A stretch of DNA of 64,000 nt from Aureispira sp963837355 (lineage in GTDB: Bacteria > Bacteroidota > Bacteroidia > Chitinophagales > Saprospiraceae). The position numbers and the translations under genes are program-made. Numbering within the stretch: the stretch's first letter is position 1; each line of letters starts with the position of its first letter. The stretch lies in the NCBI GenBank assembly GCA_963837355.1, contig CAWIMY010000007.1:868001-932000 (forward strand), given 5' to 3'. Under the pieces are notes generated by a model, which worked only from the letters and a program-made list of their open reading frames with translations, did not search any database and was not told the DNA's origin. Shown one piece after another: positions 16,049-26,393 of the stretch.

Positions 16049-19000
16049 ATGTACAGAATAAAATTATCTATATTACTACTTGTTGGATTATCGGTAGTCG
16101 GTTGGAATAGTTTGCAAGCACAGTTATCTGCTGAAGGGAGCAACAAGGCCGCTTACAGCGCCTTTCGAGCCGCCGAGAAAAAATTTTATCGAGGGAATTT
16201 CAAAGCAGGGGAATCTGCTTTTGAACGTGCGGCTAAGCGCTACGAAGGCAATGGAGAACTCGACGGCTATATTGCTGCTAAGGCGATGGAAGCGTTGATT
16301 TTGCTCAACAAAGACCAACCCAAAGAAGCTTTTCGCGCTTTTCGGCGAGCGGAGGAAATGTACGATGCCCAAGGGCAGCACAATCAAGCCACCCGCGCCT
16401 ATTTACGTTTATGCTTAGGCAAATACCATTTGTACTATGACGAAAATAAAGAAGCCGCTAGCTTCTTGAATGAAGCCAACAAAATTGCAAAAAGCAACCC
16501 CGAGTATTTTTCGCCTATTTTTGAGATTGAACTCCAGCAAACACTAGGGGAGTTGTATTTGAAGCGAGGCGACAAGCAGACGGCGCTAGAATTCTTTGAA
16601 CAGCTGTTGGCTTCGACCGATAAAATTCCTGAGGAAGAGCAAAATAAGAGCTTGTTGCGCAAGCAACAGCAAATGACCGCTGATTTATACGAAGCGGTAT
16701 TGCCCCCCAACAAAGCGGCGGAGCGTTATGCGGGGTTGCTCAAAGATGCCGAAGAAGCGATAAAGGGAGAACTCAATTTCAAGACAGGACGCTCGCTTTA
16801 CAAATATACGGAGTACGAATCGGCTTATGAGCACTTGACTGAAGCCTTAACCCAAGACTTGACTGCGGCACAACGCGCCGAGACCAAGGCCATGTTGGCT
16901 ACTATTGCGATGAGCATCAAAGATTATGACGATGCTCTTATTCAAAACGGAACGGCCTTGGCGTTGCAGCTTAAAATTGGAAGCGACCCAAAGACCTTGT
17001 ACAACAGCTTTGTGAAACAAGGGGATATTTACAAAGAATTAGAAACCAATGGTAAATCAGCCTATTGGTACAAACAAACATTGGCTTCGGGCGAAGGTTG
17101 GGCGTTGGAAGGAGAGTTGAAGAAATACGATTTAAAGGAGATTGAGTTTCGAGAAAACACCGCCAAGGAAGAGAATTTCAACCTAGCTCTATTGAGTTAT
17201 GAACGCGCCGAGCGCTTGATTAAACGCCTGCGAACAGAAGAGCGCCAACCTGCTTTGGTCGAAGTTTATATGGCGAAAGGAGCTCTTTATTTTTCGGCGA
17301 AAGCCAAAGAGCAAGCCGCTACTTATTATGATAAAGCGTTGGGAATTATGAAGGCGATCTATCCTGAAAAGCATCCCTTAGTAGCAGAAGCAGCTCGTTA
17401 TCAATGTGAAATTTCGGTACAAAAAGGCCAACTAACAACAGCTTTGGAATGGATCAATCGCTCGATCAATGCGTCGACGATCAAGGATGCCCAACCAATT
17501 ATAGGGGAGGAATACCCCTTAGCCAATGAAGCGGAATATCCCTATGAGTTGATGTACTCTACGGCCATTAAGGCTTCGGTTTTGTATTTAATGTATCAAC
17601 AAAATGGTTCCCCTAGCAGTGCTGATCTCGAACACAGCTTAAAAGGGTCTGATTTGGCGTTCAGCATGTTGGTGCGTCTGCGGGCTTCGTATCGAACAGA
17701 AGGCGCCAAATACGAACTGTCGTCGTTGTCACAATTAATTAGTTATCAAGCAATCCAAACAACTAGCGTTCTACACAATTTGATGAAAGACAAACGCTAT
17801 TTGTACCGCTTGTTTAAGTACATCGAAAATTCTAAGAGCGCCCTGTTGTTGGAGGCTGTGCAACAGTTGCGCGCGCGCCAAGTCGCCAATGTTCCCAACA
17901 GTGTAGTGCAGAAAGAAGGAGAGCTGAAAACAGAAATTGCTTATTTGAGTGGAGAGATTTACTACGAGGCGCGCAAAGGTCAAAACATGGATAAAATTCG
18001 TTTGGAAGCCCTTAAAAGAGCGCTCAAAGAAGCGAAGAAAGCCTACCCTGAATATTTGAGTTTTTTAGAAGATAATTACCCTGATTATTATGCTCTAAAG
18101 TATGCACAGCAACCCGTCGCTTGTCAAGACTTGCAGGAGCGGATGAGCCCCGATGACGTATTGGTTAATTATGCCGTTGTGGATTCTTTGGTGCATGTCT
18201 TATTTATAGATAACAATGAACTGGTCTATGCGAATCGACCAATTGAAGTACGGTTAAAAAGCGTGGTCGCCCGCTACATCGCTTCGCTTAATGGCGATGA
18301 GCCTAAGGATTTTGTTCGTTACAGCAATTTGTGGTATAAGTTGTTGATTCAGCCGATTGAGGCGCAACTGGATGGGCGTGCCTTGGTAGTGATTCCTGAT
18401 GCAGAACTTAATTATTTGCCGTTTGAATTGATTCCTACTAGTCCGATTGAACAGGATTTTGCAACGGGAACGCAAGAGAATTACAACCGTTACAAAGAAG
18501 TACCGTACTTATTGCGGCAAATGCCAGTGGCTTATAATTATTCGGCAACGCTTTATTTAGAAGCCCAAGAGCATGATTATTCTAAGGTACCCGAACGATT
18601 TATGGGTTTTGCACCTGATTTTTCTAAAATAGAAGATTTTGATTTAGGCCGCCGCCAGCAAGCTTCTCGTTATCAGGATATTATGCTAACTCCCTTAGAG
18701 AATGCGGCGTTGGAAGTAGAGCGCATTGGCAAACTCACCAAGGGACAGGTTTATGTAGGAGCGTTGGCTACAGAATCAAAGTTTAAGGAAGAGGCGGCTA
18801 ATTATGGGGTTTTGCACTTTGCAACGCATGGTATTCTCAATCACAAATACCCCTTGTATTCGAGTTTGGTGTTGTTGGGAGATGATAAAGAAGATGGGTT
18901 GCTGCATACTTATGAGCTGTACAACATGGAGTTGAATGCCGAATTGGTCGCCTTGAGTGCTTGTAATACGGGAGTAGGAACGATTAAGAAAGGAGAGGGC

Positions 19001-19363
19001 GCTATGTCCGTAGCAAGAGGGTTTGCGTTTGCAGGCTGTCCTAATGTTGCGATGACGTTATGGCCGATTTCGGATCAAGCGACACAGGTGTTGATGGAAA
19101 ATTTCTACACTTACCTCATGCAGGGAATACCCAAAGCCGAAGCGTTGCGCCGTGCTAAACTGAGTTTTTTGGATACAGGGGATGGGCTTATTTGTGTCCC
19201 TTATTTTTGGAGTGGGTTGATTTTGGTGGGTACGCCAGGGCCTATGAATAGTTTGCAAACGCTTTCTACCGAGTGGGGCAGTCTATTTTGGTTAATGATC
19301 TTAGGCGGTAGTCTTATTTTGTTGGTGATTGGTTTTATAATAGTTAAAAAAAGAGCAGTATAG
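16049..19363 (+). CDS. Exported TPR-CHAT caspase-like protease, membrane-anchored
   Basis: A 1104-residue protein with a signal peptide (SILLLVGLSVVGWNSLQAQ). Residues about 30-480 are tetratricopeptide-like helical repeats. The CHAT protease domain covers about 690-1070, with the catalytic His in VLHFATHGI (about 927) and Cys in LSACNTG (about 971). The typical ending GFAFAGCPNVAMTLWPI..Q.T..LM..FY is present. A single membrane helix (about 1080-1100, LFWLMILGGSLILLVIG) with a short KKRAV tail anchors it, so the protease faces the periplasm. CHAT proteins are caspase relatives, often activated by partner binding to the TPR part. The next gene starts 1 base after the stop, so the two are co-translated. 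The substrate is unknown. Confidence 0.92.
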   Translation: MYRIKLSILLLVGLSVVGWNSLQAQLSAEGSNKAAYSAFRAAEKKFYRGNFKAGESAFERAAKRYEGNGELDGYIAAKAMEALILLNKDQPKEAFRAFRRAEEMYDAQGQHNQATRAYLRLCLGKYHLYYDENKEAASFLNEANKIAKSNPEYFSPIFEIELQQTLGELYLKRGDKQTALEFFEQLLASTDKIPEEEQNKSLLRKQQQMTADLYEAVLPPNKAAERYAGLLKDAEEAIKGELNFKTGRSLYKYTEYESAYEHLTEALTQDLTAAQRAETKAMLATIAMSIKDYDDALIQNGTALALQLKIGSDPKTLYNSFVKQGDIYKELETNGKSAYWYKQTLASGEGWALEGELKKYDLKEIEFRENTAKEENFNLALLSYERAERLIKRLRTEERQPALVEVYMAKGALYFSAKAKEQAATYYDKALGIMKAIYPEKHPLVAEAARYQCEISVQKGQLTTALEWINRSINASTIKDAQPIIGEEYPLANEAEYPYELMYSTAIKASVLYLMYQQNGSPSSADLEHSLKGSDLAFSMLVRLRASYRTEGAKYELSSLSQLISYQAIQTTSVLHNLMKDKRYLYRLFKYIENSKSALLLEAVQQLRARQVANVPNSVVQKEGELKTEIAYLSGEIYYEARKGQNMDKIRLEALKRALKEAKKAYPEYLSFLEDNYPDYYALKYAQQPVACQDLQERMSPDDVLVNYAVVDSLVHVLFIDNNELVYANRPIEVRLKSVVARYIASLNGDEPKDFVRYSNLWYKLLIQPIEAQLDGRALVVIPDAELNYLPFELIPTSPIEQDFATGTQENYNRYKEVPYLLRQMPVAYNYSATLYLEAQEHDYSKVPERFMGFAPDFSKIEDFDLGRRQQASRYQDIMLTPLENAALEVERIGKLTKGQVYVGALATESKFKEEAANYGVLHFATHGILNHKYPLYSSLVLLGDDKEDGLLHTYELYNMELNAELVALSACNTGVGTIKKGEGAMSVARGFAFAGCPNVAMTLWPISDQATQVLMENFYTYLMQGIPKAEALRRAKLSFLDTGDGLICVPYFWSGLILVGTPGPMNSLQTLSTEWGSLFWLMILGGSLILLVIGFIIVKKRAV

Positions 19364-19364
19364 G

Positions 19365-20417
19365 ATGCAGCGTTATAATAGGTGGGTTAAATGGTGGTGG
19401 ATACTATGGAGTATAGTGGGAACGAGTCATGCTCAAACGGGAACGTCTTCGGTACCCACAGCCATTTATATTGGTAATGCCGTGTTTGAAGCCCCCATCA
19501 AAGGGGCAAAAGTCGCTTTGACGTTACAAGAGAGTTTTGGTGATAAGAAACGTCCTGTTAGTACCTTTGTTGGAGAATTTTTATCGGATACTTCGGGGCT
19601 GATTACCGTATCCCTTATCCCGAACAAAAGCTACTTGATTCAGACATCCAAAGCGGGGTATTATACCCAATTATCTAAAGTCAAAACTACTAATTTTTCT
19701 AGAACGCGTCAAAATAAAAAAGGCATTAGTCTGCGTCCACGCGATATTGTGGTAATCAAAGGCAATATTGCGTTGACTGAAGGCGGAGCGGGACAGGTAA
19801 CCCTCATTGACAAAGAAACAGGATATCAACGCCAACAAAATTTGGATGAACAAGGCAATTATGCGATTAAAGCCGTCAAAGATACGGATTATGAATTGCA
19901 GGTGTATGTAGAAGGATTGATTGATACCTTGGTTTATCTGAACAAAGAGGAGCTCAACCGCGTCGCTAGTAATTTGCCCTTAGTCTATGACTTTATTCCC
20001 AATGCTCCAAGAGCCAATTACCGCCAAGGGGAGGCTTGGACATTAGAAGAAAACTACAATTTGCGCTTCATTGAACGCACGTCGCGCCCCTCTAGCGAAA
20101 TTTGGCTGGATACCTTGGCGCGAGTTTTGCGCGATTATCCTAAAGCGGTACTCACCTTAAATATTCATACGGATGCTCGAAAAAGTGACCGTTTGAACTT
20201 AATCTTATCAAAAAAACGAGCCGAAGTTTTAAAAGAAGAGCTAGAAGAACGAGGGGTTATGGCGGAGCAATACCGTTTTGAACTGAAAGCAGAAGAGGAG
20301 ATTATGAATGGTTGTATAGATGGAGTGCGCTGCAAACGCAGTGAGCATGAAGTTAATAACCGTGTAACGATTGAGGTGGCAGAGGGTGCTTTTTATTTCA
20401 AAGAAGCAGGTACTTAG
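19365..20417 (+). CDS. Exported OmpA-domain protein coupled to CHAT protease
   Basis: A 350-residue protein with a signal peptide ending TSHAQ. Residues about 30-120 resemble a carboxypeptidase-regulatory-like beta domain (GAKVALTLQE, TSGLITVSLIPNKSYLI), with a second such domain at 125-200 (QVTLIDKETG, GNYAIKAVKDTDYEL). The OmpA-type C-terminal domain spans about 240-340, with LNIHTDARKSDRLNLILSKK and a final NRVTIEV. This fold usually binds peptidoglycan, which would place the protein in the periplasm. A disulfide is likely between the Cys of GCIDGVRCK. It forms an operon with the CHAT gene, suggesting a regulator, anchor or substrate of that protease. The partnership is inferred. Confidence 0.85.
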   Translation: MQRYNRWVKWWWILWSIVGTSHAQTGTSSVPTAIYIGNAVFEAPIKGAKVALTLQESFGDKKRPVSTFVGEFLSDTSGLITVSLIPNKSYLIQTSKAGYYTQLSKVKTTNFSRTRQNKKGISLRPRDIVVIKGNIALTEGGAGQVTLIDKETGYQRQQNLDEQGNYAIKAVKDTDYELQVYVEGLIDTLVYLNKEELNRVASNLPLVYDFIPNAPRANYRQGEAWTLEENYNLRFIERTSRPSSEIWLDTLARVLRDYPKAVLTLNIHTDARKSDRLNLILSKKRAEVLKEELEERGVMAEQYRFELKAEEEIMNGCIDGVRCKRSEHEVNNRVTIEVAEGAFYFKEAGT

Positions 20418-20609
20418 GCAGCGTTTACCCGTCTAGAGCTCGTCTTTCTTTGAGAACTATTTTTCAACACGACTTTTGCTAGCCCCTCTACCTCTTACTT
20501 TCCCCAAACGGAGCTAGTCGAGTTGTATTATTTGTATGTGGCGTTCCAACAGCCTCTCTAACCCAGTACTGCAGCTGGTAAGGCAAGGACGCGCTTTATC
20601 GTCCTTGCT

Positions 20610-23600
20610 ATGAATCTTGTTAAGTATATCTTATTAATAGTATTTTTTGTCGTTGGTTTATCTCCTCAAACCAAGGCGCAGTTGATCGGCTCGTATGCCA
20701 TTACTTCTGATGCCGATGTCATTGGCAATAGTGGCGATACGTTGATTGCTTGTATAGGGCAAAGTGTAGAGTTTAGAAACAATGCCACCACGGTGATTAC
20801 GCCTGTCGTTCTCATTAATGGGTACGAATGGGATTTCAATGGCGCACTTGCTACCAACCCGACTACCCCTGTTGTCAATACAGCGGCTTGGACAGCTCCA
20901 GGGTTGTATTTAATTGAAAGTCGAGTTGCTTTTCTTTCGGTTCCTATCATAGGCACTCAATTGTTTAGCAATATAGATTCTCTGTGGATTTTGATTGTTG
21001 CGCCACCAACGACCACTCCTGCGCCTCCTGTTTTTGTTTGTCAAGGAGACGGCACGCCTCTATTACCGCGCAACATTGGAGCGACAGACAGTATTATTTG
21101 GGGGACTCATCCTACTTTGTCCGTCATTCGACAAGATTCTGCTTGGGCTATGCCCAGTTTCTCGATCAACTATAATTACGATGCTTATACAAGTGTCAAT
21201 TATAATGGGGAGGAAGGGGTTTTTTGTCGCACCCCCTTGAGTACTTGGGTCTACATTCGAGCACTCCCCCTTGTGAATACAATTCCAGATGATACACTTT
21301 GTATTGGAGATAGTGCGGTGCTAGACCTTCGTCCGCCGCTACCCAACGGAACCAATCTAAGCTTTGAATGGTCTACTGATCGAGACTTTAACGCCATAAT
21401 TGGTACTACAAAACGGATCCCTATTTATAATATGCAAACGACTACCCGCTACTATATTCGTGTTATTGATGGCAATACGGGTTGCATAGGGGTGGATTCT
21501 ATGAATGTTATCGTTCGACCGCGCCCAGCTACACCTATTGCCAGTGTGCTGGACAGCAGCGTTTGTATCGGAGACCTAATCGTATTGCGTTCTAGTGATA
21601 CCAGTCGTACGAATTTCTGGAAAGGCCCGAATGGCTTTCGGGCGCAATTAGGGCGCTTTGATATTATCGCTTTCACGATCTTGCAAACAGGCGAATATAC
21701 CATTGTCAGTAGAGATAGTTTTGGTTGTCCTTCCTATCCCGATTCCGTGTATGTCATGGTTAATGCTCGTCCAATCGTTCCTACGATACAGGGAGCGAGT
21801 ACCTTTTGTGAGGGGGATCCATTAGAATTATCGGCAACGCCAACAGGCACCACTTCTCTATATTGGGAGGCACCAAATGGAGATACGTTGATGGGAAGTG
21901 TATTGAACATTGCCCCTGATTCGATTCATTATTTGAGAGGCATTTGGAAACTTTGGGCGGTGACTCCACAGGGCTGTCGTGATAGTGCCCGAATTGATGT
22001 CGTTATTCATTCCCGCCCTATTTCGGTACCAGGGATATTTAATACAACCATTTGTTACAACAGTTCGGTTAACATGACGGCTTCTATTCCCAATGTAACG
22101 ACCTATCGTTGGGTGACCTCCACAGGGATATGGATGACTAGTTCGCCAACGCCCTCCCTGATTTTGAATAATTTAACCCGCGATACGGTTGCTTTTTTAC
22201 AGGTTACAACCTTGCAAAACTGCGTTTACACAATAGATAGTGCGGTAATAACGGTTGCGCCTATACCGCCGCCGCCGCCGATTTATGTGGACAGCTTGGC
22301 CTGTGTAGGCGAGCGCGATGCTATTTTTACGACCGACCCCACTGCCGTCAATTACTTTTGGACTAGGAATGGGGTGTTACTTTCTTTACAAGATACGTTT
22401 CTTATTGATACTGTTTCTCTATCTGATGCAGGCCAGTATACCTTACAGGTGGTTGATAACAATGGTTGTCTGTCGGATAGTAACAGCGTGAATTTTATGG
22501 TTAATAATCGTCCTGCTATTCCTGTAGTAGATAGCTTCCTAGTCGTTTGCCAAGGTGACCCTATCTTTTTGACCAGTCCTACTATAGGTGGATTGGTTAG
22601 TTTTTGGCGAGGGCCAAATGGGGGGCGGTACGGTGGATTTGATACTATTATTGCACCTAACAGCAGTAGCTATGGCAGTGGACAGTGGGATTTATTAGTG
22701 TTTGATAGCTTGACGACTTGTCGCCGTCGTTCGCCGCTGGTAGCGGTCATCGTTCGTCCTTTGCCGAGTATAGTGATTGATCCGATTGGAGCATTTTGCC
22801 CAGGGGATAGTATTCAGTTAATAGCAAGAGATTCCCTGGTGACAGGTATTCCCTTAACGTTTACTTGGTACCGCGATTCGTTACTGACCGATACCGTGGC
22901 TTTTACGGCAGCCTTTACGGCGTATAATATACAAGGGGACAGTACCTTTTATGTAGTAGCAAAAGATAGCTTTTGTACAACAGTTGTCAAACAAATTACG
23001 GTAAGCTTACCAACGATTCCGCCACCGCCTGCACTGCTATTAGATACGATTTCGGTTTGTGAAGGAGATACCCTTCACCTAAGGACTACTACCATTGCCA
23101 TCAATTATTTGTGGAAGAATGCTAGTGGTTTCAGCGACAACAACGCCAATGCTTTTATTGCCAATGCGCAACCAACAGATGCAGGAACGTATACTTTGCA
23201 AGTGAGTGGGGCAGCGGGATGTTTTTCTGCGCCCGCCTTGGTGGAAGTATTGGTCAATAGCGTACCCGCTGCGCCCTTTGCCAGAGCCGCCCAACAATTG
23301 ATTTGCGAAAGCGATACCTTATTTTTTACGGTTGATAGCAGTAGCCAATGCGACGTATTGCGTTGGCAAGGCCCCAACACCGCAACCTATCCACTCTTTG
23401 GAGATAGTCTTGTCCTTCCACCAGGAGACAGCAATCATGTCGGAGGCATTTGGTGGGTAGAATGTGTGGATACCTTGACGAACTGTGCTACGCCTTCCAA
23501 TACGGTTTCCATCATCAATTATCCGACCTCTCCAAGCCCAACGGCAGCAGTTTTAGGCTCCGTGTGTATTGGTGATATAGTTACCTTGTCGGTCACTAGT

Positions 23601-26336
23601 AGCAGCGTTGCTACGGATATTTTTACTTGGTATACGGATAGTTTGTTGACCACTTCAATAGGGAATAGCAGTACGATACAAGTAGGCCCAATTACCAGTA
23701 ATCAAACCTATTATCTAGTCTTAACGAGTGCTTTGTCTTGTCCTTCTTTGCCTGTACCTGTCAACGTGACCATTGATACGGCAGAAGCGGCTCCAATCCT
23801 TCTTTCCAATGCCCTATATTGTGTGGGCGACAGCCTTCTTTTGAGTGCGGGCAGTGCGAGTAATCGGTATGATTGGGATAGCTTTTATGGGTGGACAAGC
23901 AGTGATTCTGCCGCCTTGGTGACCCCTCAAGTCGATACGTTTGATTCAGGCATCTATCGTTTGCGCGTAGAGGGAAGCAATGGTTGTTGGACAGCATGGG
24001 CAGCTGTATTCATTCAGGTTAATCCAACGCCGCCTGTGCCTACGGCTTTCGCGGCTCCTGTATGTGATGGCGAAGCGGTGGACTTAGTAGCAAGTGCTGG
24101 CAACTGTTTTCAACAACAATGGTATGGCCCCAATGGTCTGCATGGATCGACGATATTTCCCAGTGATTTGAGCTACTTAGACGGTAGTTCTTGGTATGTG
24201 GAGTGCATAGATAGCTTCGGCTGTACCGCTTCATCTGCTCCTGTTTTTATTGAAATTAAAGCGCTACCACAGCTTAATCTATTAACGCTTCTTGCTCCAA
24301 CTTGTGTGGGAGATGGCCTCCAAGTAACTGCTCAGGCGACGACCGCCACGGGTGTTCCTGCCCAATACAATTGGTATAACTTAAACAGTGGCGCATTCTT
24401 GGGCAATGGCAATAGTTTAAACGTCGCCAGCGTAATGCAGGATTTTAGTTTGCAGTTGATTGTCCGCGACACTTTAACAGGTTGTACCTTGGCAGATACT
24501 ACTGCAATTACGGTTCGTCAAAACCCACTAGCCCCTCCAATCGTAGGCAATTTAACCCCTTGTGAGGGCGATAGTTTGTTTTTATCAACAACGGTCAATG
24601 CTTCATTGTACAATTGGACAGGACCGAACGGCGCATTGGGCAACACCCAAAATTACCAACGCCTTGTAACCACACTAGATTCGGGCTTATATTACTTATC
24701 TATTGTAGATAATTTTGGTTGTGTCTCTCCAAGCAGCAGTGTTCTGGTAACGGTCGCGTCCTTGCCTGCGGCAGACTCTATTTACACCACGGGAGGCGTT
24801 TGTGTAGGGCAAGATGCCCAATTGGGAATTACTAATGCAGATCCGACGGTGACCTATCGTTGGTACCGTTTGCCTAGCAATACATTTTTGGGAACAGGGA
24901 TGCCATTTGATTTGCTCAATACCCAAGCTAGTGATTCTGCTTATTATTACGTTGTAGCTACGCGCGGTCGCTGTTTTACGACAAGTGATTCTGTTTTATT
25001 GCCCGTTTATGCGCCGAGCGTACTCGCCAATGCAGGGTTGAGCCAATTGCTTTGTGGAGAGGATACGACTACCCTACAGGCCTCCAATCTTCCTAGTGGA
25101 ACTACGGGAATATGGACGAGTAACAGCACTGTTGTTATTAATCAACCTACGACTGCGACCACTATGGTTGGGCCGTTGCCCGTCGGGCAACACGTCTTTT
25201 ATTGGACTATTTCTAATGCCACTTGTAGGGCTTATTCTACGGATAGTTTGGTCATCGACGTGCTACCAAGCACGGTAGAACAAGCCAATGCAGGGCCTGC
25301 TTATCAACAATGTGGTGGAAACTCGGTTAATTTAGCAGCCGTAATCCCGTTGGTTGGCAATGGTTGTTGGACACAGTCTAGCGCTCAAAGCAGCTTGGGG
25401 GTAGTGATTTTGGATAGTGTAGACAACAGCAGCACCGTTTTTGGGTTGCAACAAGGGCAGCAATATAGTTTTGTATGGGAATTAAAAAATGGGCGTTGTG
25501 GTGTTTATTCTTCTGATACGGTTGTCATTACTATTGATAGTGTGCCAACGGCACTTGCTCTAGTAGGAGTAGACCAACGGTTTTGTCAAGACGATAGCAT
25601 AAGCGTACAGGCACTTGCTGTGCCTAACAATAGTCCAACAGGAGTATGGCGCAGCTTAGGAGCAGGCTTATTGTTGTCACCAAACCAAGCCAATAGTACA
25701 ATAGTTAATTTGCCCATAGGCAGTCATGCCTTCGAATGGAGCTTGTCAACGGCTGCTTGTCCAAATTATAGCAGGGATACCACTATTGTGACGGTCGTTT
25801 GGCCGCAGCCCATTGCTCAAGTTGATGTATTTGAGTTGTCTACGAATAGCACTACGATTAATGTTATTACGAATGATCAATTGACGGCTACTTGGACAAT
25901 ACGTTTACAACAAACTATCAATCAAGGGCAACTCACTAATTTGAATAACGGAGAATTTGCCGTAACTTTGCCCGATGCTGCTGTACAACAAAGTTTTATT
26001 TATGAACTCTGTGATGGCATTTGTGTGAACAGTTGTGACACCGCAATCGTTCTATTAAAAGTTGATCGGCTATTGGATTGTCCTATCCCCAATATTTTTA
26101 CCCCAAATAATGATGGCATCAACGATTTGTTTGAAATTCCCTGTGTTTCTGAGCAGCAACCTGCTTACTTAGAAGTGTACAACCGATGGGGCGACCGTGT
26201 TTATCAAAGTGATAATTACCTCAATCAATGGGACGGAACGCATGTTGGCGCAGCACTACCTGATGGCACGTACTTTTATCTGTTGCGCTTTTCTGATGGC
26301 GAAGGGCTACAAGGGTCGGTAGAAATACGTCGCTAA
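20610..26336 (+). CDS. Giant T9SS type B surface protein with Ig-like repeats
   Basis: 1908 residues with a signal peptide ending TKAQ. A PKD-like domain (about 45-115, NGYEWDFNGA) is followed by about fifteen Ig-like repeats of 75-90 residues. Each has a start like VC.GD.L.L, a centre like W.GPNG and an end like D.G.Y.L......GC. From about 1460 there are three repeats of the LCGEDTTTLQASN...GIWTS type, then a NDQL-containing domain and the gliding-motility-type C-terminal sorting domain (NIFTPNNDGINDLF, YNRWGDRVYQS, LPDGTYFYLL). The sorting domain directs export through the type IX system and attachment at the cell surface. It is followed 57 bases on by a PorP/SprF gene. It is probably an adhesin; the ligand is unknown. 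Confidence 0.9.
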   Translation: MNLVKYILLIVFFVVGLSPQTKAQLIGSYAITSDADVIGNSGDTLIACIGQSVEFRNNATTVITPVVLINGYEWDFNGALATNPTTPVVNTAAWTAPGLYLIESRVAFLSVPIIGTQLFSNIDSLWILIVAPPTTTPAPPVFVCQGDGTPLLPRNIGATDSIIWGTHPTLSVIRQDSAWAMPSFSINYNYDAYTSVNYNGEEGVFCRTPLSTWVYIRALPLVNTIPDDTLCIGDSAVLDLRPPLPNGTNLSFEWSTDRDFNAIIGTTKRIPIYNMQTTTRYYIRVIDGNTGCIGVDSMNVIVRPRPATPIASVLDSSVCIGDLIVLRSSDTSRTNFWKGPNGFRAQLGRFDIIAFTILQTGEYTIVSRDSFGCPSYPDSVYVMVNARPIVPTIQGASTFCEGDPLELSATPTGTTSLYWEAPNGDTLMGSVLNIAPDSIHYLRGIWKLWAVTPQGCRDSARIDVVIHSRPISVPGIFNTTICYNSSVNMTASIPNVTTYRWVTSTGIWMTSSPTPSLILNNLTRDTVAFLQVTTLQNCVYTIDSAVITVAPIPPPPPIYVDSLACVGERDAIFTTDPTAVNYFWTRNGVLLSLQDTFLIDTVSLSDAGQYTLQVVDNNGCLSDSNSVNFMVNNRPAIPVVDSFLVVCQGDPIFLTSPTIGGLVSFWRGPNGGRYGGFDTIIAPNSSSYGSGQWDLLVFDSLTTCRRRSPLVAVIVRPLPSIVIDPIGAFCPGDSIQLIARDSLVTGIPLTFTWYRDSLLTDTVAFTAAFTAYNIQGDSTFYVVAKDSFCTTVVKQITVSLPTIPPPPALLLDTISVCEGDTLHLRTTTIAINYLWKNASGFSDNNANAFIANAQPTDAGTYTLQVSGAAGCFSAPALVEVLVNSVPAAPFARAAQQLICESDTLFFTVDSSSQCDVLRWQGPNTATYPLFGDSLVLPPGDSNHVGGIWWVECVDTLTNCATPSNTVSIINYPTSPSPTAAVLGSVCIGDIVTLSVTSSSVATDIFTWYTDSLLTTSIGNSSTIQVGPITSNQTYYLVLTSALSCPSLPVPVNVTIDTAEAAPILLSNALYCVGDSLLLSAGSASNRYDWDSFYGWTSSDSAALVTPQVDTFDSGIYRLRVEGSNGCWTAWAAVFIQVNPTPPVPTAFAAPVCDGEAVDLVASAGNCFQQQWYGPNGLHGSTIFPSDLSYLDGSSWYVECIDSFGCTASSAPVFIEIKALPQLNLLTLLAPTCVGDGLQVTAQATTATGVPAQYNWYNLNSGAFLGNGNSLNVASVMQDFSLQLIVRDTLTGCTLADTTAITVRQNPLAPPIVGNLTPCEGDSLFLSTTVNASLYNWTGPNGALGNTQNYQRLVTTLDSGLYYLSIVDNFGCVSPSSSVLVTVASLPAADSIYTTGGVCVGQDAQLGITNADPTVTYRWYRLPSNTFLGTGMPFDLLNTQASDSAYYYVVATRGRCFTTSDSVLLPVYAPSVLANAGLSQLLCGEDTTTLQASNLPSGTTGIWTSNSTVVINQPTTATTMVGPLPVGQHVFYWTISNATCRAYSTDSLVIDVLPSTVEQANAGPAYQQCGGNSVNLAAVIPLVGNGCWTQSSAQSSLGVVILDSVDNSSTVFGLQQGQQYSFVWELKNGRCGVYSSDTVVITIDSVPTALALVGVDQRFCQDDSISVQALAVPNNSPTGVWRSLGAGLLLSPNQANSTIVNLPIGSHAFEWSLSTAACPNYSRDTTIVTVVWPQPIAQVDVFELSTNSTTINVITNDQLTATWTIRLQQTINQGQLTNLNNGEFAVTLPDAAVQQSFIYELCDGICVNSCDTAIVLLKVDRLLDCPIPNIFTPNNDGINDLFEIPCVSEQQPAYLEVYNRWGDRVYQSDNYLNQWDGTHVGAALPDGTYFYLLRFSDGEGLQGSVEIRR

Positions 26337-26393
26337 GCACGGGAATACGAAGCTTAATGTTGTTATTATTAATCCTGTTGTAAACTTATAAAG

